Assembly (NCBI GenBank): GCA_027923505.1
Contig: BROI01000003.1
Span: 682,001 to 746,000 of the forward strand
From: Mayamaea pseudoterrestris
Taxonomy: Eukaryota; Bacillariophyta; Bacillariophyceae; Sellaphorales; Sellaphoraceae
Direction of reading: 5' to 3'
Length of the DNA stretch: 64,000 nucleotides
The notes below the pieces were generated by a model, which had not been told where the DNA came from, did no database searches, and saw only the letters and a list, made by a program, of their open reading frames with translations. Positions 49,636 to 59,088 of the stretch are shown in pieces; within the stretch, counting starts at the first letter, position 1; each line of letters opens with the position of its first letter. The position numbers were made by a program, and so were the translations under genes.

Positions 49636-51984
49636 ATGAATCCCCCACAATCCTTGTTTTCGCCTCCGGCGCAGCAGCCATTGAAGAAGCAGCGCGCCAC
49701 GGATACGCCGGATCGGTTCATTGGACAAGTGGATGACGCAGTATCTCGAAGGAAGGCCGAGTTAGCCAATCTGCAGAATCAATTATCAAGCAGTCGGCAG
49801 AACAATGCGCACTCTGATATCTTGGCTCGCGCTCGCATGTCTCTGCAGAACTCCACGACAAGCCAGCCTCCAGCTCCTCCATTTCCAGGCCAACAGCAAA
49901 TGGTGGGGCGTCGCACCAGTGACTTGTTTCCAGAAGCTCCAAAGACGGCAATCCGTCCTGGACCTCCGCACGGAAATCCTTCTCCTTCCCCGCCTGGAAC
50001 GACGCCTGAGACAGCAAAGGTTGTGCGACGCCTGGATGTTACCTTTGCGTCAAACCGCAAGAGTGTGAGTCCGCAGCAGCCGCAGCCGCATCCAACATCT
50101 GCCTTGCGATCCACGAGTGCGCCTCCGCAGCGACCTCCGCCCCCAGGTCCACCTCCTAATACGCAATCGGAGCATCCGGAGAAAGCTCGCCCTCCTCCGC
50201 CGCCGCCGCGTCCAAGCCATATTCCACCGCCTCGGCAAGGAAATCCTCCACCTCCTCCTCCGCCAGTGGGAGTTGCCAAGCCGGCTGCCGCTGCTGGAGC
50301 ACCTCCAGTCTTTTTCAAGCAGCAGCAACCTCCGCCGCCGCCACCACCACCGACTCCGACTGCTCCATCCGTCTCATTTGCTGCAGCAGCAGAGACTCTA
50401 CCAGAACTTGTTTTGGATCCAGACATGTTGTCTCCACCTGCTGCTGCAACTCATGCCAAGACGTCGTCCATGGACATTGACTTTGGCAGCGACAGTCATG
50501 ATGCCGACTTTCTACCCATGGCAACCGAGGATGCTCCGGCTCCCATGCAAACGCCAGACGCGGAAGCGTCCAAGCCAGCCAAGCGACGCAATACTCCATA
50601 CTTTGCGCGATCGAGCTTGGATTTGAGCGAGGAGGACGAAGAAGACGAAGACGCATTGGACGGACATGGAACAGAGACGCCCAACACTATCGATTTGATG
50701 CAAAGTGTATCTGAAGGGCAGGATCATCCGCAGCAGCATCACAATAACAACATTTACGCGGGAACTGTAAGCGCGCCACCAGATGCAGCATCCGTCGACT
50801 TGCGCCTCGCCAAGGAGCTGGCGCGGGCCGAACAGGAAAAGGCGCAAGCCATGGAGCGAGTCACGGAGCTGGAGCAAAGGCTGTTTGAAGTGCAGCAGAC
50901 GCGTCACGACGAGTTGGGTCCTGGAAGCAATCGCGGCAGCAATGGCGCGGCAAATTACGTAGTCTTGTTTGACAAGATCAATCAGTATGGCATTGACGTG
51001 GCGCTGGATTGGGCTCGTCAAGAAGCTGCGAATAGTCACAGCAATGGAGTGAACGACTCCTTTTCGGAGCCAACTATTCCGAACCAGCATATGCACCGAA
51101 AAACGCCCATGCCTCGTCCCAAACCAGCCCAAGAAATGAATTTGGAGATGGATCTTTTGATTGAAACGACAATGCAGTGCTCCCACGAGTTTGTCGACGA
51201 CGATCATCGTGTCGTATTTATTGTTCGCCGCCCATATGGCGTAGAAGACGACCGAGAGCTTTGGTTGTCAGGTGGTCAGCTTCCCAATAAAGGCTACGCG
51301 AACAAGGCGAGCGTGACGCAATGTCGATCGATCGAGCTGGTTGCTCGCATTCCGTTTGACGACAGTGTTTTGTCGTTGTTTGACGAAGGCAATGTCCGCC
51401 ATCAGAATGCACTTGGCGACTGGGAAGACTTTGGAAATGTCTACGAGCGTAGCGGCCCACTTGGGTCGATCCTATACGTGGATAGGGACGAGGGGACGCA
51501 AAAGATGTACTCTTTGGATGACATTTTTGACAATGCTATTGCTACCCGGCAGTTTTATTGTCAGTCTATCCTTTCCGCTGCTACGTGTTTGAAGCGAGGC
51601 AAGGCCTTGAGTGTCGCCCATACTCCGCCTGCTGCAATTGACGTTGCACCATTGTCGCCCGGCAAGGATGTGGGAGTCGATACGAATGATCTGCCGAAGC
51701 CAAAAACACCAAAGGCGATTACGAAGAAAACTGCTTCTCCTGCTCCGGTGGAGGACGTTCCCGACGTGGCGACACAGTTTTTTAGCATGTTCATTTCTGG
51801 CATTGTTTGGTTGCTGTGGAGCATTTTTGTTCGTTTGCCTCTTCGGATTCTCTTTAATGTTGTTGCCTTGTCAGCTGCGGTTGCCATAATCGCGTTTGCA
51901 TGGGTGTACTTGGAAAGTGGGTCTAATGCAGCTCATTTCGGATCATCGGTCGATGCCATGTTTAACCAACCCGGTATCATGTAA
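49636..51984 (+). CDS. Pro-rich tail-anchored membrane protein, unrecognised
   Basis: The frame opens at GTG; the ATG at 49636 (MNPPQSLFSPPAQQ) gives 782 residues. The first 270 hold many polyproline runs of 4-9 residues, typical of profilin, WW or SH3 ligands. A coiled coil lies near 390-450 (LAKELARAEQEKAQAMERV). A conserved-looking beta-rich domain at about 490-640 includes VVFIVRRPYGVEDDRELWLS and GPLGSILYVDRDEGTQKMYS. The C-terminal 100 residues contain two adjacent hydrophobic spans (FISGIVWLLWSIFVRLPL and LFNVVALSAAVAIIAFAW) and a short tail, so it is probably membrane anchored by its C-terminus with the Pro-rich part in the cytosol. No family recognised. Confidence 0.7.
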   Translation: MNPPQSLFSPPAQQPLKKQRATDTPDRFIGQVDDAVSRRKAELANLQNQLSSSRQNNAHSDILARARMSLQNSTTSQPPAPPFPGQQQMVGRRTSDLFPEAPKTAIRPGPPHGNPSPSPPGTTPETAKVVRRLDVTFASNRKSVSPQQPQPHPTSALRSTSAPPQRPPPPGPPPNTQSEHPEKARPPPPPPRPSHIPPPRQGNPPPPPPPVGVAKPAAAAGAPPVFFKQQQPPPPPPPPTPTAPSVSFAAAAETLPELVLDPDMLSPPAAATHAKTSSMDIDFGSDSHDADFLPMATEDAPAPMQTPDAEASKPAKRRNTPYFARSSLDLSEEDEEDEDALDGHGTETPNTIDLMQSVSEGQDHPQQHHNNNIYAGTVSAPPDAASVDLRLAKELARAEQEKAQAMERVTELEQRLFEVQQTRHDELGPGSNRGSNGAANYVVLFDKINQYGIDVALDWARQEAANSHSNGVNDSFSEPTIPNQHMHRKTPMPRPKPAQEMNLEMDLLIETTMQCSHEFVDDDHRVVFIVRRPYGVEDDRELWLSGGQLPNKGYANKASVTQCRSIELVARIPFDDSVLSLFDEGNVRHQNALGDWEDFGNVYERSGPLGSILYVDRDEGTQKMYSLDDIFDNAIATRQFYCQSILSAATCLKRGKALSVAHTPPAAIDVAPLSPGKDVGVDTNDLPKPKTPKAITKKTASPAPVEDVPDVATQFFSMFISGIVWLLWSIFVRLPLRILFNVVALSAAVAIIAFAWVYLESGSNAAHFGSSVDAMFNQPGIM

Positions 51985-52162
51985 GCGACGAGGGACAAGG
52001 ACTATCCATTTGAGTATTTAGATACATGTAAGAGTAAACGTATCTTAACTATAGTGGACTACCTAGCGGTGACTTTTTAACTGCTTCCATTAGTCGCGCA
52101 AGAGAAAACTGAATACGAAACCGCCGCAATCCTCGTCGTCCATGACCGCTTCGTTTCGCGAT

Positions 52163-52941
52163 TCAATTCATGACCAGCCACTCCTTAAAGCGCATGAAAT
52201 GGTTGCAATAGCCTGAGGGATTCTTTTCAAGATACGCCTGATGTTCGTCGTGCGCCGGATAGAATGTCTGAATGTCGTAAATTCCAGTCTCAATCTTCTT
52301 GCCGGAATATTTCACTTTGCCGGCATCGAGCAACGATTGCAGCTCCGTCTTGACCTTTCCAGCAATCTCCTTTTGCTGCACATCGCTGCAAAAAATTGCC
52401 GAACCATATTGCGATCCCATGTCATTGCCTTGGCGATCCTTCGTCGTTGGGTCATGGAACATGTAAAAGAATTTGATCAACTCTTCGAAATGCTTCTCCG
52501 GCTCGTTGAGTTCAACGTTTAGGACTTCCACGTGGCCCGTTGAACCAGAACAAACCTGCAATATGTCAATATGATTAGTCAGTATTGTATTCTAAACATG
52601 TCCAATCAATCAAACTGCGCCAAAGCCAAACGTACCTGTCGATACGACGGATTCTTCATGGCATTGGTTTCGGGGCTCATAAAGCCAACGGCGGCCGAGG
52701 CAATGGATCCGGGAAACATCTTTTGAAAGTCCTTGACGACATACTTTTCGGTACCCCAGTAACATCCGGCGCCCAAAGCAAGAGTCCTGGAGAGTGGAAT
52801 CATGCTGCTGCTATCGGTCGTTGTGCTGTGCATGCGATGAGATGGCAAACCGTAGGCGGCAATTGATTTTGTTGCAGTCGAAGCGATTAAAGACTTGTTA
52901 GTAGTAGAACGTAATATCTCTTGTGAAAGTCGACGAAGCAT
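52163..52941 (-). CDS. msrA: Peptide methionine sulfoxide reductase A, organellar, two exons
   Basis: MsrA reduces S-methionine sulfoxide in proteins. Exon 1 (52636-52941) has a basic Ser/Thr-rich leader (MLRRLSQEILRSTTNKSL) that suits mitochondrial or plastid import, then ALGAGCYWGTEKYV with catalytic Cys60 in the GCFWG-type motif. An 80-bp intron (52556-52635, GTACGT...TTGCAG, phase 0) joins PSYRQ to VCSGSTGHVEVLNV, the next family segment. Exon 2 gives FHDPTTKDRQGNDMGSQYGS and PAHDEHQAYLEKNP, both diagnostic. The product is 232 residues. The start codon overlaps that of a tiny plus-strand frame in a CATG. Confidence 0.94.
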
Positions 52942-53083
52942 GAGTAGTTGGCGTACCGGTAAGTTTCAAACCTGCTCCGGTTGCGTGAACGAGTCAGAAT
53001 GCGATTTTTGCATCGAAGAAGATCGCGTGAGCGCCATGGTCGATCGTCACCAGCTCATCAGGCAAGAGTCGGACCGGTTCTAA
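52940..53083 (+). CDS. Possible 47-residue Cys-rich microprotein
   Basis: An ATG at 52940 overlaps the divergent msrA ATG. The frame encodes CSGCVNESECDFC, four Cys spaced like a small zinc knuckle, then a charged helix. Its stop (53081-53083) sits immediately before the 848-bp duplication begins. No family is recognised, and it may be a chance frame or 5' UTR. Confidence 0.2.
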   Translation: MSSWRTGKFQTCSGCVNESECDFCIEEDRVSAMVDRHQLIRQESDRF

Positions 53084-54781
53084 GGAGTGCCGTAGCGACA
53101 TTGCTTTAGCTGCGCGTTTCAACCATCCATCTGCTTCATTTCTGGATTTGTTCCGCGAAAGACCTGTGGGTTTGGTTTATTCTTTCTCGTGGGAGACCTC
53201 ATAAGTTCAACAACTAGATAGTAAAGAGACTAACATGGCAACTCGGTGTGCCTTTGAGAATTCAAACGAAGTAGGCGTCTTTGCGGCGCTGACGAACGCT
53301 TACTGCTTGACAGGTAAGTGTAGTGTGTCGTGATGTCTCCCTTGTTACTCCGATGAAAGTGTTTACATCACCATGTATAGACTACTATCTTTGCTAACGC
53401 TCCGATTCGTCTATTCTTTGTGCTTACACAGGCATTGGTGGTTCCGAAAACTTTTATTCCATCTTCCAAGCCGAGCTTTCGCAACACATTCCCGTCGTTC
53501 ATGCCACCATTGGAGGCAACCGATTCGTTGGTCGCACCACGGCTGGCAATCGCCGAGGACTTCTTGTTCCAAGCACGACGACCGATATCGAGTTGCAGCA
53601 TTTACGAAACAGTCTTCCAGATTCAGTTGTTGTGCAAAGAATTGAAGAGCGACTCTCGGCGCTTGGAAACATTATTGCGACGAATGATCACGTTGCACTC
53701 ATTCATCCTGATACAGATCGGGAGACGGAGGATGTGATTGTTGATGTGCTCGGAGTTGAAGTCTTTCGACAAACAGTAGGAGGACAAGCTCTTGTTGGAA
53801 GTTACTGCAAGTTTACGAATCAAGGAGGTATGGTGCATCCCAGGACGACAGTTGAAGACATTGAAGAACTTTGCGGACTTTTGCAAGTACCTTTGATTGC
53901 TGGAACCGTCAACCGCGGTTCAGACGTGCTTGGAGTGCCGTAGCGACATTGCTTTAGCTGCGCGTTTCAACCATCCATCTGCTTCATTTCTGGATTTGTT
54001 CCGCGAAAGACCTGTGGGTTTGGTTTATTCTTTCTCGTGGGAGACCTCATAAGTTCAACAACTAGATAGTAAAGAGACTAACATGGCAACTCGGTGTGCC
54101 TTTGAGAATTCAAACGAAGTAGGCGTCTTTGCGGCGCTGACGAACGCTTACTGCTTGACAGGTAAGTGTAGTGTGTCGTGATGTCTCCCTTGTTACTCCG
54201 ATGAAAGTGTTTACATCACCATGTATAGACTACTATCTTTGCTAACGCTCCGATTCGTCTATTCTTTGTGCTTACACAGGCATTGGTGGTTCCGAAAACT
54301 TTTATTCCATCTTCCAAGCCGAGCTTTCGCAACACATTCCCGTCGTTCATGCCACCATTGGAGGCAACCGATTCGTTGGTCGCACCACGGCTGGCAATCG
54401 CCGAGGACTTCTTGTTCCAAGCACGACGACCGATATCGAGTTGCAGCATTTACGAAACAGTCTTCCAGATTCAGTTGTTGTGCAAAGAATTGAAGAGCGA
54501 CTCTCGGCGCTTGGAAACATTATTGCGACGAATGATCACGTTGCACTCATTCATCCTGATACAGATCGGGAGACGGAGGATGTGATTGTTGATGTGCTCG
54601 GAGTTGAAGTCTTTCGACAAACAGTAGGAGGACAAGCTCTTGTTGGAAGTTACTGCAAGTTTACGAATCAAGGAGGTATGGTGCATCCCAGGACGACAGT
54701 TGAAGACATTGAAGAACTTTGCGGACTTTTGCAAGTACCTTTGATTGCTGGAACCGTCAACCGCGGTTCAGACGTGCTTGG
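53084..54781. repeat. 848-bp direct tandem duplication covering most of the eIF6 gene
   Basis: Unit 1 is 53084-53931 and unit 2 is 53932-54779, with a two-base GG overlap at the junction. As read, the units are identical, including the intron and the 5' flank. Each includes 151 bp of upstream sequence, exon 1, the 118-bp intron and most of exon 2. The end of the gene is present only after unit 2. Identity over 848 bp means a very recent event or an assembly artefact. Confidence 0.93.
53235..53943 (+). pseudogene. Truncated 5' copy of eIF6, cut by the duplication junction
   Basis: The same exon 1 (53235-53313), intron (53314-53431) and first 512 bases of exon 2 as the whole gene. After GSDVLG the frame passes into duplicated upstream sequence and stops after VP, giving 196 residues instead of 249. 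The eIF6 fold is a closed ring of five repeats, so a product lacking the last one should not fold or bind 60S. It keeps the full 151-bp upstream flank, so it may still be transcribed. Confidence 0.88.
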
Positions 54782-54950
54782 TGGTGGCATGGTGGTGAAC
54801 GATTGGAGCGCCTTTGTTGGTTTAGATACGACGGGTACGGAAGTATCTGTCATTGAATCAATCTTTAAGCTACAGCAGCGCGGCGCGGGTACACAGGGCG
54901 CAAGCATGGTGACGGACATGCGCTCGTCGTTGATTGATCAGCTATCTTAA
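54083..54950 (+). CDS. TIF6: Translation initiation factor 6 (eIF6/Tif6), whole copy, two exons
   Basis: eIF6 binds the pre-60S subunit in nucleolus and cytoplasm, keeps it from joining 40S early and is released by EFL1 and SBDS. Start [19 protein letters not shown] and [16 protein letters not shown] are diagnostic; later come [36 protein letters not shown] and [19 protein letters not shown]. The intron is 54162-54279 (118 bp, GTAAGT...ACACAG, phase 1). The product is 249 residues, the usual length. Only 151 bp of its upstream sequence matches the ancestral flank before the truncated copy begins, so any distant promoter element now lies beyond that copy. Confidence 0.96.
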
Positions 54951-55230
54951 CTAAAGTATGCATGCATGGACCTGCTTTATTAGCGTATTATTAGCATATC
55001 GCTAGAATGTGTTTCAAGTTTTGGCGACATGACACAAAAAGCTGGAACTGTACATGTTCGAATTCTATACTTATGGAAGCGCGAGCAACCAAGCCAGGGA
55101 GGCCGTGACAGCAAAAGCCTTTTGTATGCGTCCGAATCGTTGTCACCGCCTATGCCGCCACAAAGGTGAGCTGTATCGATTCTTTACCTGACGGCGCCAG
55201 CTAACTCGCAAGGCAAACTTGTCCAAGCTT

Positions 55231-57085
55231 TCATCGCTCTAAATTACCCAAATCCAGTGCGGAAACTAGCGTAGAACTGGTAGCATTCTCTTCCAGTGTT
55301 CCTTGATGCCATATGTCAGTGATGAGCGTCTCGGATATAGTTGGCATAGCTGGCTCATCTTCAGTCACCGCAGCAGTTAGCGTCGTCTCGCTTTCCAAGC
55401 GCTTTGCAAGCTTGGCCGCGCGTATAGACTCCTCCGTTTGCAAAATACCATTCTCTTTCAGCACATCAGCAAGCGAGCTGTATCCTTCGAATGGCTTGAA
55501 TAAAACCGTTGTGAGATCAGCAATGAATGAGCCAAAAAGTGAAAACCCAACTAGAAACATGACTGGAAATGTGAGAAGATCAGATGCAACCAGGGCTTCC
55601 GGTTCCAATGACAAGTCCCCTAAGCCGACTGTAGTCAAGCTCACAAAGGACCACCAGTAGGCGTCACTCAAAGAGAGATCCACACCAAGTCGCACATATT
55701 TCCATTGCTGGTAAACATAAGCAATGACAAGCATCCAAAGGTACAGCAACACCGCCCAGAAAATGCAGGAAATCCAAGGTTTGGACTCAATCGGTATTCC
55801 TTGCCTTGATGCAAAATCATTAGCAAGTGAACTTAAAACATAACCAGCACTCGCAGCGACTGCGCCAAAGAGGAGAATGTTCAAAAAGCCAATGGTAAAG
55901 AACATCGTCCGCCCTTGCCAAGTGATTGGGACAGCATTGCCATACCCTATGGTTGTCATTACAGTAAACCAAAACCAAACACTGGCTACACTGTTCGGGT
56001 AGCATCCAGCTCTTCCAGTCGCTTGGTCGACTGATCGCAAGAAAATGTCATGCTTTGCTTGAGCTGCTTCTGATGAGTTCATTGCCGACAAGTCTATCTG
56101 ATTTAGTTCATCAAAGTAAAATGTGAGGGCATCTCTGTTCCAATCCTTCTTATATTGCAGATTTTGTGAGGCCTGAAATGGTTGTGTGTAAGTCAGAGAC
56201 GAGTGAGCATTCAACGACTCAGTCTCACTCTCGCATACTTACTGGCAGCAAACTTTTTCGATATGCTTTACTCGCTCCTTTCAAAATGACTGAATCCTCA
56301 AGTGCTCCTTCAAGTGCAGTTTGATTCCATAACGTGCTATTGGCCTTGAGAGGACAGCGGTTCCAGCTAAAGGTCAAGTCCGATGTTGCATGAATCCGAC
56401 TAGCAGTTGATGTTACGCCATCAACCAATTCGCGAACGTACGGCTCCGCGGAAGCACTGCAATCTTCAAGAAAGGTCAACAACTCCGTAAAGTTGAGCGT
56501 CTCATTCGTGTGGCTTCGGATGTATTCCGTCAATAAAGATCCGCTTTGTGCCGCCCGCGATGGCGGACCGGGAGCCACGAAGCCTTGCTCGTAACTCCCA
56601 TCGTCATAGTCAGGAACGCTCGGCAATATGTCAACGATTCGATCGTTCGCCACTTGCGAAATAGTTTTATTCGAGATGTAGATCTCTAAGCACATGGTAG
56701 GAAGACGTTGCGTTATATTCGCAAACGTTGTAGATTGAAAGGTTGCGAGTGCTTGGTTCTTTAGAATGGCGTCGTTTTGCTCAAATTCTGGTCCACTTTC
56801 ATAAACGGCAAGACCATAACCGAACGCAAATGAGACAAAAATCAAAGACCATAGTGGCAGAATCACACCAAGTAGCAGCGCCCAGCAGCGAGGACACATG
56901 AGAAACCACTTTCCAGGCGGCTTTTTGCGCTTCGGTTTGTCGTCGTCGCTCTCGTGTGAACGCTGCGAGCCATTTTCATTGTCATCTTCTTCGTCGTCAG
57001 TGCCGTAGCCAAAATGTGCGGCATGAATGAGTTCTTCCGCACTTCCCTCCACTGGATCAGGCGGAGGATGTGTTAATACAGTCAT
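55231..57085 (-). CDS. Two-pore-domain K+ channel (K2P/TPK-like), two exons
   Basis: Two pore loops with selectivity filters TTIGYGN (354-360) and TTVGLGD (461-467) define a K2P-type channel that dimerises to form the pore. The frame opens at GTG; the ATG at 57085 gives 594 residues. A 70-bp intron (56173-56242, GTAAGT...TTTCAG, phase 0) joins KSLLP to ASQNLQYKK. The first membrane helix (about 68-92, LLLGVILPLWSLIFVSF) is preceded by an acidic cytosolic tail. About 250 residues separate it from pore 1, far more than usual, and carry seven N-x-S/T sites, so this loop is probably glycosylated and outside or luminal. GLGD in the second pore is typical of animal K2P. No EF hand is seen after the last helix. 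Confidence 0.9.
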
Positions 57086-57604
57086 ACTGCTGTTTGACTG
57101 TCTTGGGCGAGCGACGATACCATGGTCGAGTCCACAACTCACGGAAGTGCAGTCACGTCACGTCACGCTGCGTCAAGTTGCATTGTGTACATTAACCCCC
57201 AGAGTCATCATGAATGGCAGTCGTAGCGGTTTCCAGTTCAGATCGCCTCCGAATGTTCCCGCATTGCATTGTCAAGTTTAGTGTGGAGTCCATCATCACC
57301 GGGCCACGAGACTTGGTAGATTCAACAAAAGGTTGGAGTTGCCAATCATAATAATAACTCACGTTCAATCCAACCCAGTCGTTTTCCTGGAAGGTTTGAA
57401 GATATATCACTGAATGGATTGCACATCCTACATCCTGTATGCTTGCCTAGCAACCACAGAGACTCTTATTGAAGCTGGCTGGCCCATGGGTATGGCAATT
57501 GAGTGTGTTAAATTGACTGAAACCCTTGCTGCCTGCCTGCCAGCAATGACTTTACTTGACCCAACCCCAGTCATTTTCCTGGAGGGTTTGAAGGCATATT
57601 AATT
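57086..57604. other. Intergenic, about 520 bp, between K+ channel and minisatellite
   Basis: Contains the channel promoter. Two near-copies of a short motif (CCAACCCCAGTCATTTTCCTGGAGGTTTG-like, around 57375 and 57560) resemble each other but no gene is supported. Confidence 0.35.
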
Positions 57605-59088
57605 TGCAGGTTGGCTTGTGGCTGACTAGTTGGTACAGTACATTTGCGGGCGGACTAAGTGGCACCATTTGGCTTGCGGCTGACTAATTGGTACAGTATG
57701 TGTGCGTGTGGACTAAGTGGTACCATTAGTTTGCAGGTTGGCTTGCGGCTGACTAGTTGGTACAGTACGCAGTTTGTGGGCGGACTAAGTGGTACCATTA
57801 GTTTGCAGGTTGGCTTGCGGCTGACTAAATGGTACAGTACGCAGTTTGCGGGCGGACTAAGTGGTACCATTAGTTTGCAGGTTGGCTTGCGGCTGACAAA
57901 TTGGTACAGTATGTTTGTGGGCGGACTAAGTGGTATCATTAGTTTGCAGGTTGGCTTGCGGCTGACTAGTTGGTACAGTATGTTTGCGGGTGGACTAAGT
58001 GGTACCATTAGTTTGCAGGTTGGCTTGCGGCTGACTAATTGGCACCATATGTTTGCGGGTGGACTAAGTGGTACCATTAGTTTGCAGGTTGGCTTGCGGC
58101 TGACTAATTGGTACCATACGTTTGCGGGCGGACTAAGTGGTACCATTAGTTTGCAGGTTGGCTTGCGGCTGACTAATTGGTACAGTACGTTTGCTGGTGG
58201 ACTAAGTGGTACCATTAGTTTGCAGGTTGGCTTGTGGCTGACTAATTGGTACAGTACGTTTGCGGGCGGACTAAGTGGTACCATTAGTTTGCAGGTTGGC
58301 TTGCAGCTGACTAGTTGGTACAGTATGTTTGCGGGCGGACTAAGTGGTACCATTAGTTTGCAGGTTGGCTTGCGGCTGACTAATTGGCACCATATGTTTG
58401 CGGGTGGACTAAGTGGTACCATTAGTTTGCAGGTTGGCTTGCGGCTGACTAATTGGTACCATACGTTTGCGGGCGGACTAAGTGGTACCATTAGTTTGCA
58501 GGTTGGCTTGCGGCTGACTAATTGGTACAGTACGTTTGCGGGTGGACTAAGTGGTACCATTAGTTTGCAGGTTGGCTTGTGGCTGACTAATTGGTACAGT
58601 ACGTTTGCGGGCGGACTAAGTGGTACCATTAGTTTGCAGGTTGGCTTGCGGCTGACTAATTGGTACAGTACGTTTGCGGGCAGACTAAGTGGCACCATTT
58701 GGCTTGCGGCTGACTAATTGGTACAGTATGTGTGTGTGTGGACTAAGTGGTACCATTAGTTTGCAGATTGGCTTGCGGCTGACTAGTTGGTACAGTACGC
58801 AGTTTGCGGGCGGACTAAGTGGTACCATTAGTTTGCAGGTTGGCTTGTGGCTGACTAAATGGTACAGTACGCAGTTTGCGGGTGGACTAAGTGGTACCAT
58901 TATGTTGCAGGTTGGCTTGCGGCTGACTAATTGGCACCATACGTTTGCGGGTGGACTAAGTGGTACCATTATTTGCAGGTTGGCTTGCGGCTGATTAATT
59001 GGTACCATACGTTTGCGGGCGGACTAAGTGGTACCATTAGTTTGCAGGTTGGCTTGCGGCTGACTATTTGGTACAGTACGTTTGCTGG
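57605..59088. repeat. 69-bp minisatellite, about 22 units, with higher-order structure
   Basis: About 22 tandem units of 69 bp, with some 72-bp variants carrying an extra CAG codon-sized insert. Every unit holds CTAAGTGGTACCATTAGTTT and GGCTTGCGGCTGACTA. Variants recur in order: a five-unit block repeats exactly 345 bp apart (for example the GGCACCATAT unit at 58041 and 58386), and the first three variants recur near 58700. The array is stop-free in one frame on each strand over more than 1 kb. There is no start context, splice signal or family similarity, so I treat it as satellite DNA. Confidence 0.88.

Noticed and set aside
49779-50426. Antisense Gly-rich frame of 215 codons
   Set aside because: It mirrors the polyproline runs of the plus-strand gene and has no natural protein character outside Gly runs.
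53368-54734. Paired minus-strand frames of 77 and 87 codons in both duplication units
   Set aside because: They are shadows of eIF6 and of its intron, repeated only because the DNA is duplicated.
57655-58717. Frames of about 350 codons on both strands reading as a 23-residue repeat protein
   Set aside because: They are the minisatellite read through. Units are multiples of three with no stops, both strands are open alike, and there is no start context or family.
57605-59088. CRISPR-like direct repeats
   Set aside because: There are no unique spacers; the whole unit repeats with small variants, and the host is a eukaryote.
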